DNA from: Forficula auricularia
Taxonomy: Eukaryota > Arthropoda > Insecta > Dermaptera > Forficulidae
NCBI GenBank assembly: GCA_024734495.1
Contig: JALMQS010000898.1
Location: 98,261 to 162,260, forward strand
Direction: 5' to 3'
DNA length: 64,000 nucleotides
The position numbers were made by a program, and so were the translations under genes. Of this stretch, positions 11,944 through 24,837 are shown piece after piece (within the stretch, counting starts at the first letter, position 1; each line of letters begins with the position of its first letter). The notes under the pieces are model-generated. The model did not search any database, was not told the DNA's origin, and saw nothing but the letters and a program-made list of their open reading frames with translations.

Positions 11944-11985
11944 TAAAATGTTTCTCCTAGAACCAACACCTAACTCCTTAAAAGT
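11944..11985 (+). repeat. tail block of the lineage-2 hammerhead family
   Basis: TGTTTCTCCTAGAACCAACA followed by CCTAACTCCTTAAAA recurs, slightly changed, at about 19037-19070, again just outside the lineage-2 palindrome, and as a weaker form at 8185-8215. Confidence 0.5.
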
Positions 11986-12410
11986 CTTTAAAGGCTTCTG
12001 ATATATAATATATACATAATAATCTTCTAAAATCTTTGATAAAATTGTCCTTATTTAATTTCTCATTTAATTATTATTTCAAATATTTCAATAAAAAACA
12101 TTTTTTGTTTTAAATATTAAATCTCGAAATGAAATAAAATTGTGGCATTGTTTCAAGGGGCAAAATTGTTCTTGCTGAGGAACAATTAAAATAGTAATAA
12201 TACAAAATGGGAATAAATAAAGATGATTTGGAAATTTTTAGACTAATCCATTTCTAAGATCTCTCAATATATAAAATTGGAAATAACTAAGGGTCCTATA
12301 GACAAGTTAAGCTTGCTTATAGCAATAGAAATGTGAGAAATTTAAGATTTTCTTATAGGTCAGGCAGATTGTCGAATTTCCATCTCAGCGGCTGTGAAGT
12401 AGAATTCACA

Positions 12411-12569
12411 AGATTTAATTTTTTCACAATTTTTAGTGCACTGATTGTAGGCGAATTAAATTTCGACAAAATCAAGCTTTGGATTTGACGATTTCTAAAA
12501 AATACAACTTTATTATTATTTTTTATTTATTTTTTGCAATTTTCACTTAAAAATAAATAGTCTTTAAAG
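12411..12569 (+). repeat. 159-bp direct repeat, unit 2
   Basis: This partner of 11561-11719 has no palindrome attached at its end and so represents the uninterrupted arrangement. Confidence 0.8.
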
Positions 12570-14866
12570 TTATGTTGTATTTTGAAATAGCTAATTATTT
12601 TATTTTTTCCTAACGGTATTTTACTTAAATCATTATATGTATATTGTATATCTTCCACCCACCAAACACACCAAAATTTGAACAAGTTCGATCAAATAGT
12701 TTAACATTTATATTGTTTTTAGACTATAGGAAAGGGACGGCGACGTATCGATGAATATTTTATGGAATTCTAAAAAACAAATTGATTTTTTATAGGTATC
12801 TACATATATGTACTAAGGTATCGATCTATATACATTAGGCGTGTAATAAATAATTACTAAATTTAATGACCTTGATAGGTTTAATTTTTTGATTTACTAC
12901 ATTATATTTCTGCTTTTTTTTTATTAAAATTTAACTTAATTTATAATTATTAATTTACTCAAATTCAAAATAAGTCTTCATTATATCAAAACTAACTTAA
13001 ATGGTTCTCATATTATCCCCCCCCCCCCCGGAAATTTCTCGGTATGTACCGGCCAAAAAATTATTCCAAAAAACACTAAACACTAGTAGGTATGTATACA
13101 AACTAAATAAAATAGTAATATTTGCATATGAAATCATTCATTTATCATAAGCAAAGTTTAAACTTTTCAAAGGGAAATTATATAGGAACAAAAATGCATC
13201 GCCTTTTTTACATGACCTTAAAGCTTTGCTATTAATTATACTTTTTTTTTGTCTTTTAATTATGGAGTTGCTTTATAAATTGTATTTTTTGGAATGACCT
13301 TTCTCAAGGTTATAGCGTAAAACCAATTCAGAGGTGCAAAACTCTTTCTCTCTCCCACTTTTTCATGCTTGTATCATGAGAGCGAACAAATTGCCTGTTC
13401 AAATATTCCAATGTTTTAAGTAGTAAATATTTTGAGTCTTTTTTTAATTTTTTCGAACTTTTTTAATTCTTTCTAGAAATATTAATAACACTATTAAAAT
13501 TTTGAAAAAAAAATCAATTAAAAAAACCAGTTTTTATCCAGCCCGTAAAAACTTTAAAATAAATCTAGATCATTTAGGTGAGAAGCAAATGCAATTTTTT
13601 AAAAATGTCAACCTCATAATTTTTTAAAAAATTACACAACAGATTGACTTATGTTTTCTTTACATATATATATATATATATAACATAATTAATTAAATAG
13701 AATTCTATTGTACTATGAAATAGTCAATTGAAATTCTCTGTCGATTTATCTCAAAAAGGTCTATACAGGCAAGCTGTGATTTGCCGATTCATAGGGCGGC
13801 TCGAAAGTCAATGTACCAAATTGTATATTTCAATAATTAGACATTCTGAAAAACTAGTTATTATTATACAAGATATAATTAATACCATTAAAAAAATAAT
13901 AATAGTATAAGCCCTCTAAGACCTAATTAAAAGAAAAAAAATGTAAACATATTTTTCAAACATATATTTTAATAAATTGCTTTTCACATATTTGCCTACT
14001 TATGAAAATACCTACCCTGGCTTTGAGGTCACTCTGTATTACATATAGATTCTGCTTGATTAGCCAATCTTAGGTATGTTCAAAGAACGCGTCTTCACAG
14101 TTTTTGAAAATTAAGCAAAATGTGGCATCATTGATATAGTTGGATAGATCAGCATCTAGTGACACTATATGTTCTTGGATTTTCATACATTTTAATCGCA
14201 GTCGTGTTGTTTTCATGAAATTCATTGGATAGGACTCTGGAACTTGAGACCCATTACTTCTAATAGTAGCGTAACAACTACTTTATGCTTTAATTTAGAA
14301 CTTGGAAAGGATTAAAAAAATTCAAAAGAGACCTGCAGCTTAGCTTTCTTTATTTAGAGTTTAAGGTCATCTTTAGAGCTATATAATAATATCAAACGTA
14401 ACAAAAATATGTTATTAATCATTTAATGAAACAAAAGATAAAACATTAATTATTTAACATGCACCTATCAAGAATTTATAAATATTTATAAAAATGAGAA
14501 CCACAACTCTCACAATATATATAGATTTATACTACTACAAAAGTATATACACACTCCTACATACGCAAGTATTATACTTGCAGGATGAAAAAATCAACGT
14601 GATGCAAGTTATGCAAGTCGAATTCAGAAGCATATCTAGAAATCTTTACATCCTTTAAGGATATACTAAAACAAATACAATACAATTTTAAATATTTGCA
14701 TATCATTAAAATATATTTTTTAATTATGTATATGATTTATTTTTGCTATATAATCGACTAATTATCTTGCGTCTCACTAGGCAGAATTGCGAATCAAAAT
14801 GTTAAGAATTTCTATTCGATAGAAATTTGTCACAATTCGATTATTTATAAGATTATACCCATACAA
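12570..14866. other. AT-rich interval, no gene seen
   Basis: It contains a C tract (about 13018-13029) and a short (TA)n run (about 13664-13682). I see no exon, SINE or transposon end. Confidence 0.55.
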
Positions 14867-14874
14867 ATAGACAA

Positions 14875-15402
14875 TAGGGTGGAGCGAAATATGAAGTGAT
14901 TTTTTAATTTTTGGATTTGCAATCTGTAATAGCGAAAGAAAGTTGTGTATCAAGCGGATATTTAATTACCTTGATTTTCTTTATATATGGTATTTAATTG
15001 AAAAATTTAAACATTATCTTTATTCTCAAAAGCAACATTAATCTCTATAAGAAATTTAACGGTTAAAATAATCCTTTTCCCCTACCCAAATCAAATTCAT
15101 GGCCATGAAATTATCGAAAAGTGATAAACATGTGGGGGGGGGGGGGGGGGGCATTCCTAGAAAACACTGGGTGATGAGAGAAAACGGAAGTCATATTCGG
15201 ATTCAGGAGGTCATTTTACATAGGAGTTAGAAGGAATGGTGCCAGTTTTCGATTAATTTTTGTAACTTAAAAACTTTGTAGAGCTCTAAAAATGCTGACT
15301 AAAATGGCTCAAATTTTATGTAACAACAACCAGATATCAATTACAACTTTTAGTAGCTATTACATACAAAAACTAAAATTTTAAATTTTTCATTCCACTC
15401 TA
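14875..15402. mobile_element. MITE with TAGGGTGG/CCACTCTA ends
   Basis: The left end TAGGGTGGAGCGAAAT and the right end CATTCCACTCTA are inverted repeats. Flanks ATAGACAA (14867-14874) and ATAGACAG (15403-15410) form an 8-bp duplication with one mismatch. The ends resemble those of the fold-back at 10480-11147, so they are probably one superfamily. An 18-base G tract lies inside (15134-15151). No transposase is present. Confidence 0.65.
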
Positions 15403-15439
15403 ATAGACAGACATTCAGAGGAACTAACGTAAATAAAAG

Positions 15440-15725
15440 CATGAAATAATAAAAAATTTCGATTCCTAAAGAAGAACGTGGTTGATTTTCATAATGATTA
15501 TGCCATCGATGTATCATATTTGGCATGGAGAGAGAGAAAGTACCAAAACGTTTTGTATATGAAACACGACTTCGATCGAGAGAAAAGGATTGTGCACGTC
15601 CTCACGACCGTTTCTTCTCACATAGCTGCCAACTACCTGTTTATCTCCCATAAATATAAATCCCTTTGGATTTCTATCTAACGGCGTCCGAATCCTGTTA
15701 GTAATCATGTAAAATTCGTCCAAGT
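15440..15725. other. unexplained higher-GC segment
   Basis: Frames of 67 codons (plus) and 69 codons (minus) overlap here. Composition is more balanced than the surroundings and CG dinucleotides are common, but I recognise neither protein and see no flanking splice signals. Confidence 0.3.
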
Positions 15726-15893
15726 TTTTTATTTATTTATATAGAATATAATATACTGTATCGAATACCATTTCTTATTTTATAACACTAAGTGACCAAA
15801 AACAAATTATATGAATTATCAATTTTTTTATACATTACTATAATAAATATCAATTAAAATATTGTTGGGCAACATGATTGTGATAAATTTGTA

Positions 15894-16398
15894 CTGGGTT
15901 GAAGGAGTTATTCAGCTAAAGCAGGGATGCACCGGGTCCAATAAAATTCCCAGAATAAAGACGTTTCGGCCTGAATTTGTCGGGCCATCTTCAGTTTATT
16001 GTGAATTATACACATATTACCGAGGGGTGAACCGCGACCTAAATTCGTGTACACCTACTTCCAATTCCACTTTCATTTCCAAGTAGAAGACAATAGATGA
16101 CAATAGATTATCTAATGAATTCTAAAATAATTCCAAGTAATTCCAAAGATGGCCTACACCTAATTCCAATAGCGGTTCACCCCTCGCATTTTACTATAAG
16201 TACATGTGATTGTTCCTAGTTTTATCAACAAAAGAAATTTAACTTCATATGTTTAGTGTTGTGCTGGAGATCAAGATTCAGAGATGAGTGATCTTATGAA
16301 AAAGATGGCCCGATAAATTCAGGCCGAAACGTCTTTATTCTGGGAATTTTGGTGGACCCGGTGAATCCCTGCTTTGGTTGAATAGCTCCTTCAACCCA
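15894..16398. mobile_element. inverted-repeat element with ribozyme-like GAAACG motif
   Basis: Arms of about 100 bases (15894-16000 and 16297-16398) are reverse complements. Read from inside outwards they contain GATGGCCCGA, GGCCGAAACGTCTTTATTCT and a GGACCCGGTG block. On the minus strand the left arm reads CTGAAGA, then a GGCC/GGCC helix, then GAAACG, matching hammerhead order if position 7 is A. I could not find a convincing third strand. This combination is typical of Penelope-like terminal repeats. A hAT MITE is nested between the arms. Confidence 0.6.
16021..16186 (+). mobile_element. hAT MITE, CGAGGGGTGAACCGCGA family, copy 1
   Basis: It starts CGAGGGGTGAACCGCGACCT and ends GCGGTTCACCCCTCG, an inverted repeat of about 17 bases. 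Flanking 8-mers CATATTAC (16013-16020) and CATTTTAC (16187-16194) differ at one base. Eight-bp duplications are the hallmark of hAT transposition. The interior shares GTACACCTACTTCCA and AGAAGACAATAGATGACAAT with the 60-kb copy. Confidence 0.87.
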
Positions 16399-16597
16399 CT
16401 ATCAGTTAAAATATCCAAAACACCTTTAGATAAACCCTTCAAAAACAATTGACTAAATTAGGCATATTTACCACTGTGTACACTAACCATTCTAATATAT
16501 AATATAATTTTAGATCTGTTTTTGGTTCTCTAATAAATAATACATTAACAATAAACTGGAAATATTAATATGTTTATTCCTTTCAGTAGCTAATTTT

Positions 16598-16800
16598 GGC
16601 CTCTGGATGAGACCCCATGTAATTTTTGGCAGAACCATCTCGTGCTAAAATTCAACATAAATGAATACTACAATTTGTGACTTTGATTGAGATCATGTCT
16701 GTAGTCTACCTGAGGACCCTTTGAAGTCATGCTTGACGCGAAACCGATTCCATTATTTTATCTGCTTTGGATAAAGTAAAAAATCTGATAATATGTGAAA
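16598..16800 (-). repeat. dispersed repeat R-A, minus copy
   Basis: It is the reverse complement of 25270-25500. Shared blocks include GGGTCCTCAGGTA, CTAAAATTCAA-like sequence, TTTTGCCAAAAATTAC-like sequence and GAGAGGCCAAAA-like sequence. No protein is recognised. Confidence 0.65.
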
Positions 16801-16979
16801 GGGAAAAGCGTGACAGAAGCGAATCAAAAAATTATCCTTGAGACATGTACCGACTAAAATTTTTCTCTTCTGATATAACTACATAATATACATATCTTCA
16901 CTTTTAATAAAATTTATATTTTAGAATAGTTCTCTTTTAGGATTAAAATCGAAAGAAAAAGGATTTTTTTTTATACTCG

Positions 16980-17270
16980 GTGTACACTTTTCGAAAATTT
17001 TTGTGATTTTATAATTTTATGTTAAACAATAGTTTAAGCTACAATGTTGAACTTGTCAAAGATTTGTGAGATGATTTGAGTTTATTAATACAAACTTGTA
17101 AGTCTAATTTTATCTCATTAGCTACAACCGTAAGTATATGATAATTCGATTTTTTTTCTGATTTTTGCTTTTTTCAAAGGAATCTCAAAATCTAATCATT
17201 TCTTTTTTTTTGAAAATAAAAAAAAATTGACACGAGAACAACTTTTGGCACATTTTCAACTATTATTCTC
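16980..17270 (+). repeat. dispersed repeat R1 copy
   Basis: It contains CTCATTAGCTACAACCGTAA, a CTGATTTTTGC block and CAAAATCTAATCATTTCTT in the same order as the copy at 60740-60990. Confidence 0.45.
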
Positions 17271-17477
17271 AAGCCCCGTCGATTCTTGCATCGCAATGCA
17301 ATTGTTTAGTTTAAAGGGAATTATGCCCAATCGAACCGACTCTACTCCTTAAAAGAGTATATAGTATTGTCGCTATAGCTAAGCTCGCCAAATAAAAGAA
17401 AAAATACCAATCTGATCAAAATTTGACTAATAATCACGAAACTTAAACTGCATAAAATATTTCCAGCTAAAAATTCT

Positions 17478-17530
17478 CAATATATTTCAGGTTGTTATTA
17501 ACCCATCATCTAGAGTACATAGACTTCATT
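17478..17530 (-). ncRNA. degenerate lineage-2 hammerhead motif
   Basis: The minus strand reads CTAGATGATGGGTT, AACAACCTGAAATATATTGAG: the same series as at 11837 with an inserted A in the CTGATGA core and extra bases before GAAA. It is judged a decayed copy. Confidence 0.4.
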
Positions 17531-17849
17531 TTTGTGAAACTCAATAAAAAACTCCCCTTAATTAGGTATAATTTATATAATGTTTCACTATAAACCAACA
17601 CCGCATTCCCTTAATTTAATTTAAAATTCTCTTTTTATCAACAAAAACATTTATTTGTTTTTGACTAAAAAATTAAACAACAAAACTTTTTTAATCTAAA
17701 TTATTTGTTCAAGCTTCCTTTTAGTGTTTGAAATGTTAAGGAAAAAAAAAAGAAATCTCCTCCAACTAAATTATTAATATTGTTTTCAAGTGCTTTAAAC
17801 TAAAATACTATGGATGACTATAAAAGGAATATTTCCCAAATATTTAAAT

Positions 17850-18091
17850 TTACATATCGTCGCCTTAGAGTGTAAACCTGCTAACTCACAACAACGAAAT
17901 TTCACAGGGCAGAGAAAAAACAAACAAAATTTAATATTGTTGTTATGGAAAGAAACTATTTTTCACATAATTTTAAGTAACAGTTTTACTTGGACGCTAC
18001 TGCATCTCTTTTTCTTTCGAACGGTATTAATATGCCATATATGATAAAAAATGGAGTTAGCATGTTTACACTCTAAGGCGACGATATGTAA
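17850..18091. repeat. inverted repeat with 39-base arms
   Basis: TTACATATCGTCGCCTTAGA at 17850 and its reverse complement ending at 18091 form arms that also include GTGTAAAC and GCTAACTC, separated by about 160 bases. The 76-codon frame between them is not recognised. Confidence 0.7.
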
Positions 18092-18197
18092 CTAAATTCT
18101 CATATACCATGCAAATATACGATATCTATAATTAACTCTCCTTACTACACCTTTAAATTTTTATTGAAAATTTCAATAAAAAGTAAATAAAATTTCA

Positions 18198-19015
18198 AGG
18201 TAGGTTTCACAAAATAAAACAAATATATGTTTTAAGTTTTATTTCGATAAATATATTTCGGGTTTTGAGTCCATCATCGTTTTTCTATGTCAACTCCTGA
18301 TTATGGACTCAAAACCCGAAATATCTATATATTTATATAAGATAAAGGTATTGTCTATACATTGGTTCAAATCACGCCAAATTTTGGTTGCACACGTTTC
18401 AAGCAAAGTTATGAACGAAAACACCCTCAACAAAATTCCTGTCTGTCTGTATGTTTCCGTGGTTTCCGCTAAAAGTTGCTCGCTATTCACGTAAAAACGG
18501 CTGAAGGGATTATTCTGAAATTTCATATTTGGAACAGATGTCTTCTAACTTACGTTTATAGCTATATAACGTTTTAATATTTTGACCCCAAAAGGGGGTT
18601 TGGGGGAGGGGGGGGGGGGCGCACGAATGAAAATTTTCAAATAATTCCTAAATTATTAACTCTACGGCAAATTTTATTATGAGCAAAGTTGTAGGGGATG
18701 TGATTTCGGACAAATTTTGTTTAAAAAAATTCCCCCAAAAAACCACTAGAGGCGTTGTGGGGTTGGTACGGGGGTGGGGATCAGAGGTGGGTGGAGTGTT
18801 GGTCTGGTATTGAGTAGGTTGGGCACTGGTGCATGGTGCGGGGTGGGTTTTGGGGAGTGTGGTGGGTGTGAGTAGGGTTGATGGTGGGGTTCGTGGGTTG
18901 GGGGTCCAAGGGGCGAGCCCCCTGGCTAGCAAGAGGGCCGTCGAAGCTAGTATATCTATACCGAGATAAAACTCAAAACATATATTTGTTTTATTTTGTG
19001 ATACCTACCTTGAAA
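18198..19015 (+). mobile_element. lineage-2 hammerhead palindrome split by a Helitron
   Basis: The left part (18198-18323) has the AGGTAGGTTTCACAAA block, the arm, a reversed core lacking its start (minus strand, about 18245-18285), and a plus-strand core, CTGATTATGG (18295-18304), in which G8 and A9 positions are altered, followed by ACCCGAAATAT. The right part (18952-19015) resumes with the reverse complement of the left arm, ending TTTTGTGATACCTACCTT. The Helitron at 18324-18951 separates them. Confidence 0.68.
18324..18951 (+). mobile_element. non-autonomous Helitron H1
   Basis: It starts TCTATATATTTATATAAGAT, shares the internal blocks of the other copies (CAAATCACGCCAAATTTTGG, AAAAGTTGCTC, TATATAACGTTTT, then a G-rich segment), and ends with GCTAGC, AAGAGGGCC and CTAGT. 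The terminal hairpin has lost about 13 bases compared with the 53-kb copy. The 94-codon proline-rich minus-strand frame at its end is a product of the G-rich tract. Confidence 0.82.
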
Positions 19016-19079
19016 CGTTATTAACTTTTTATTAAAAATATTTCTCCTTGCACCGACACCTAACTCTTTAAAAATTATT

Positions 19080-20690
19080 GAAAATTTGAAGCTTAAATTA
19101 CGTTTCCTCATTTATGTACACTAGAGTTTTAATATAATCTAAACATCCAATTATATAAATATATCTTCTATAGATTAATGAGACCTAGAAAATATACTCG
19201 AGAAAGATAGGCAATCTCACGATTTGTCATAGTTAATCCCGGATCCTATACAAAACTTATTTTATTTGAAAATATTCAAGTTTCCCAATTTCAAACATTT
19301 TTATTAAAAATTAATCATTACATCACAATAAATTATTCAACGAAAAATCTTGCACAAAAAAAAATGTAAACAAACTCATACAGGAGATTTTACTTTCCCT
19401 TTTGGAACAAAATGATAGAGGTCGGAAAATAATAATCTATCTAATAACTCATTTTGGAAATGCATATTTGAGGATATATACACATTTTATTAAAAGTTAT
19501 TTATTAAGAGAAAATCTTTGGAGATTTAACCTCTAATACTTTAATAATAATATAGGGAAAATCGAGTATCTTTATCAATTATAATAATAAATCGAATTTC
19601 TATTCGTTAAAAGAGAAAATTATAAAAATAAAAGTAATATTAATTTGGCATTAAATGAAAAATACTTTTTTTCATATTAAAAATAATCTTGAAGTCTGAA
19701 TCTGTAGGGGTCACTTTCGCACAAGAGCATGGTCCCCTCTATATTTTCTCTAAACTTTCTCCACTGCGTTATTCAAAACTATTGTAAGAAAAAAATTCAG
19801 AAGAATGTAACATTCGATTTATTGAGTAAGCGCGATAGATTTATACGATTTAAAGAATAATCAGCAAGTTTCAATGGAAGAAACGTTTTGAAATTGAATG
19901 GAATTGATTTGTTTAGAAAAGACGTTGTACCTACAAGATAAAAAGGACATCGACTTTAACTTAGGAATTTCGATGGATATATTTCCTTTAAAGTTAAGAG
20001 ACAAACAGATACTTTATTTTCCAAAGAAATGCAATATTTACATATAACATCCGAAGAAATAAACATGTATTGATTATTTTATAGGGAGAAAATCTCATTT
20101 CTTAAAAGTTTAATGAAATATCTATGTAACGATTTTTATTTATTTATTCATTTTCTAAATGTTAAAATACTAGAATTATAGGAGAAAACTATATACTATT
20201 TTTTCTACTAAACCACTCAATACTTTTTTACCCTATATAGCAACATGTTAACTAGTATATTTTTATATCGAATACCATAATAATTCTTATTAGGATATAA
20301 TATAAAATATATTCCATTTATGGCTTCACTTGATATTTTTGTAATTGTATTTTATTATAATAATTTTTCAGGTCAATATTCTATTTAAATATGAACTAAT
20401 ATATATATTTAATAATATATTTTTTTACTTTCACTATTACAAATAATAGTTATTATTGGAAAGTTATCAATTATAAATTGTTCAAATAATGATTAAAATA
20501 TCTTGCGAAGTATAATATTTAAATATTTTCAATTTCAATATTTGCCAGGAAAAATAAAATAGTTATTCAATTTATTTTTTAAAATAAATATAATGAATAA
20601 TAATTCCATCCACGTATTATAAAAAAAGTTTCATTCACACAAAATGTACAGTTTACACATAAGATATGGAACTTTGATGAGTCGATATTT
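19080..20690. other. AT-rich interval, no feature seen
   Basis: There is no exon, transposon end or RNA gene that I can support. Confidence 0.55.
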
Positions 20691-20699
20691 TAGGTATGT

Positions 20700-20772
20700 C
20701 TTTTTTAATGATAATGATGAGAGAAGGAGTTACACCAAAAAGGTGCACCTCCTAAAGGCCTGGGTGGTCGCC
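20700..20772 (-). mobile_element. LINE 3' end (jockey-like family), minus strand
   Basis: The reverse complement reads GGCCTTTAGGAGGTGCACCT, TTTTGGTGTAACTCCTTCTC, TCATCATTATCATTAAAAAA, matching the 3' untranslated region and poly-A of the LINE at 55464-55916. Only the tail remains. Confidence 0.75.
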
Positions 20773-20794
20773 CCCTCCGCCCCTCCCCCCTGGA

Positions 20795-20974
20795 TCCGCC
20801 CTTGATGGGTGCTGATGCCTCAAATCAATATATGAGGCTCTCACACATTTTTTAAGATATTATTTTATTTACTTGCGTAAGTGATTTTAATTTTATTTGT
20901 TATTATTATTATTATTTTTTTTTTACTGAATGAAACCAGTGTGGGAACGCCGTTCCCGCTCCACTACACCCCTG
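20795..20974. repeat. hAT-like terminus or termini
   Basis: The minus strand carries CAAGGGCGGATCCAGG near 20810 and CAGGGGTGTAGTGGAGCGGG starting at 20974; both look like hAT-type ends. I could not pair them with a target duplication, so element limits are open. Confidence 0.35.
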
Positions 20975-21200
20975 CCTACCAGCATTGTAATAGGTATCTA
21001 ATTAATATAAGAAAAAAGTAAAGTTACAATTTATTTTTGTATTTTTGCAATGTGATGAAATAAAATATAGTATTTTTTTTTTACTATACGCAATCTTGTA
21101 AATTTTCATTCTATTTGTATTGTAAACATATAGTAAACTTTTTAACAGTGTGGGTAGACACGATGTGCATTAAAATAAACAATTGCTTCTTTGATTAAAC

Positions 21201-21716
21201 CATATGGGTTCCCAAACTTTTCAGAGTCTTTTTTTGATTAAAATTTTTCCAAGTCGCCCTATTTATTTTATTTATTTGGCCGCGCAGAAGGGGCCTCCTC
21301 TTACAACAGATAAGAAATTTACAAAATAGGTATATACAATTGGTGGGAATATTTACATTTTCTCTCTCCTCTCTATTTACAGTAGTCGCATTGTTAAAAT
21401 TTTATACAAATCTATGTCAAATAAATAAAAAATGAAAAAGATGAACAGAAACAAAACAAAGAAGTTAAAGTACATAATATATCAAAACGATAGCGTATTT
21501 GGTCTCTCTAAATACTCTTGTATTAGAATCGATAAAAATATCTTGAAAATGAATAATTTCGTAAGTAAGAGATAAAAATTAATAATAAATACATTTTTAG
21601 CTTCTCACTTTGTTTTTATCTAGTTAGGCCAAATGTCTTGCTTCAATTAACTTTGAAGCTTCGCTGCAGCCTGTGAAGGGGCCGCGGCTTCCCGGTGCAC
21701 AGTTTGGGAATCTCTG
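21201..21716 (+). mobile_element. hAT MITE with GATTAAAC target duplication
   Basis: The exact 8-mer GATTAAAC flanks it (21193-21200 and 21717-21724). The left end CATATGGGTTCCCAAACT and the right end AGTTTGGGAATCTCTG are imperfect inverted repeats of the common hAT form. A truncated copy of the right end lies at 63209-63263. At 516 bp it has no transposase. Confidence 0.8.
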
Positions 21717-21739
21717 GATTAAACCATTTACTGACTTAA

Positions 21740-24700
21740 AGAGCGGTCCACTAAACAAATAAATAAAAACGGTACTTATTTTTCCAAGTTACTTGTTTTT
21801 TCCCTTTTGATTTTGGTTAGATGTAAATAATGAGAGCGGGGGACGCTAAAGATAGGAGGCGGGGAGGGGCCCCCCACAACCCCTCCTTGGCTAAGCCACT
21901 GAAAGTGAACAACAGGGATATAACTCCTTGTATATTCTGTATCTCTAACCTATCAATTTCAACAGTGTTCAGGCAACAAGATGAATTAGATGGTTGTAAT
22001 AAACCTACCGCACAAATTGTTACTTTAACCCCTTCAAAAACCAACCAGGCCATTTTTTAACTTCCATGATTTACGGATTTGGATACTTTCAAGACATAAA
22101 GACCATTCATTGATTTATTAGGAAAATATTTTTGCAAACAATAAAGAAATAGACTTCGTCAAAGCACTTTTTAAAAGATTATAGTAACTCAATTATCATA
22201 ATCTTTCATCAGCCGAATACTGTTTTGACGCATTTGTTCCCCTCTATTGGTTTTTATTACGTCCCACAATGTCCTTCTTTATTTGGGGGAAATTTTTTAT
22301 TCTAGGTCTTTCCCTTCCTCATTTTACCCCATCAATGTTCCGTATCATTCAAAAGTCACTTATATTGATTGGAAAAATATCAGTTTTATTTGACTTTTAC
22401 TTGTCTTTTACGATAAGCTGTCACTACTATAATATAATTTTTGTTAGCCAATAACTTATTTCTACCATATATTTATTATTTATTTTCTATATAGATGATT
22501 AGCCAATTTCTATTTGTTCCATTAATGAAATTTACATCGAATGGGTAAAACATTTCCATTGTAAACAGTTTCATATTCACAGATTCACAGCTCGATTCAT
22601 TTTAAACTTCAACCAAGACCATGGCCCCCACAAGAGGGGCCTACGTGCACCTGTAAGTCCCGAGCCCAGACGTAACATTTTTTTAAGGGGTAGAAAAAAA
22701 AAGGGTGTAGGGTGACCAACTTTTCCACTGCTTAAAAAACACATACTTAGTCCATAATAAGGGACCCGCTTCAGATTTTAGGTCCCGGCCATTGTAGTGA
22801 TGCTCAAAATGTAGTTTTTTATGTTAGGCCCCTGATGATGCAACCTGAAGGGCAGAACGTGCTATTTGAATGCATACCCTATCTCTATTAGGCGGCGTTG
22901 AATCTTTATCAATGCACAAAAATCATTTTTTTTCTTTCCAAAATTTTTTATTTTCTGCAGAGAATTTATTTCTCCATATAAAAAAAATAACCGCCTGAAA
23001 ATTTCGCCTCGAAATATAAATTTCTAAAGACAACTCAAAATTTAAGAAGATTTTTTACTGGTTCATGTTTGAAGTGTTTTTTTTTTTTTAGTCTCCTCAC
23101 ATGATTTAATTCTGACTTCTACCCTCACTCCCACAAAGCAGTATCCGTTTGGGGCGAAGGTACCAAAATATATTTGTAAAAAATATAATGTTAAATTTGA
23201 AAAATAACGAAAATGATGCCGTATTCGATGAAATTTACAAAAAAAAGCGAAGATTAAAATCAAATTTCAAAAAATGAAGAATACTTTTTTTGGACAGCAT
23301 CTCTTGGTTGAAAAGTCTCCCACCACTGTTGTATAATATCTAAAATGTATAATTTTCATTAGTAACTTTGAGATTATCTTGTTGTCTGCTTCTCTTTGCC
23401 ATTTTCTTCGTTAGTAAATCCCACTTACAGATTGTTCAAAGTCAAACAGTCAATCGTCTCGGTTGGTGAATTTCGCGCCTCTCCTAGAACTGTGAATTTC
23501 CACCTGACATGGACTTAAGACATCCGGTTTATTAATGCACTCACGTTTGATTATATTGCCTTTAGCATCTCACACCAAGTTTCCATCTCATCTTATCGAG
23601 ACTTCCTTCCTGTCTTGTTTACTTTAGGCGCTGATTACAAATCATGATTGATGTAGGGAATGTATTTTCGGAAGCAATTTTAAAAATTAACAACCATATA
23701 CTCTTTTTTATTAAAAAAAAAAAAAATTAAAATTATAAATCCCATTGAATCTATTTTATTATTGAAAGAAGTTAAAATAATTACAAATAATTGTCAGATA
23801 CAATTAGATATTTACTTCCAATTTTAATAATAAATCGTAAAAGATTTAATGTCAAAACTTTGGTTATAATAGATGTTAACATATAAAGTTAATTTCTGTC
23901 GTCTATTTACAAAGGGGAAATGTCCAAAAAATTAGGAAATGAGCTATTTTATTCCTTCTCAAAAAAAAGGTTCAATATTTGCTATTAATGAAGTACTTTC
24001 GCGACAATCCACACAAAAGTTTTATCCTGGTAACCACTCTATAAATATGAACGGAACTAAAATTTTAGGTTATGTTTTTTTAATGTGACTGTCCACTCAC
24101 ACTACGAAATCTCTATATGGATACACACATACTTGCCGGATCGTTTCCAAGCCATTGTGCTTATACCCCCTCCACGCCCAAATATGTATTTTTTTGTTTT
24201 TTATCAAAACTAAGAGGTAAGTAATTTCATTTTTTTTTTTTAAGTTACTCCGAATATATTATTCTAACAAAAATTAGTTTTTCATCAAGATGGTGAAAGT
24301 CCTTCCTTCAATGAAAAAAATAAAATAAAATAATGATCATATCCCCACCCTTTCCCTATCTACCCTATGTAAAAAATGTCATTTTTAATTGCAATTATCT
24401 CATGTTTGGTGTGGTAAATCGTCTTCAAATTTTAACAGTATGTGTATTATGCTTTTAATTACTTATATTCCAAGTTTCAAAAACTTCTTGAATTTTTGCC
24501 TTTGTGAAAGAACTACTTTAAAACTTACAAAACTCAACAGAAATGGCTTGATATCATGTTTGAACCTAGTGGAGGGCATGTCCTCCCATTATTTGCTTCT
24601 AGGACAGATTTCAGTATTTGGGGGCCCCGGGCAGTAGAACTAAAAGGGGCCCTATATTTTTTATTATTTTTTATTTAATTAATCTATAGATTGATAAAAG

Positions 24701-24770
24701 AATAAATAATATAAATACCTTGAAATAATTAGTTTATTGGATGAATGTACATTCAAATACAGATCTCATC
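21740..24770. other. interval with hAT-like debris, no gene
   Basis: Some GGGCC-rich patches (near 22620-22680 and 24620-24650, the latter GGGGGCCCCGGGCAG) resemble worn hAT ends. The ORFs here show no domain that I recognise. Confidence 0.4.
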
Positions 24771-24837
24771 AAATTCACGAACTCATGTGTAATATAACAT
24801 TTAGGGAAAGCGGTGTTGGTTTATAGTGAAACATATT

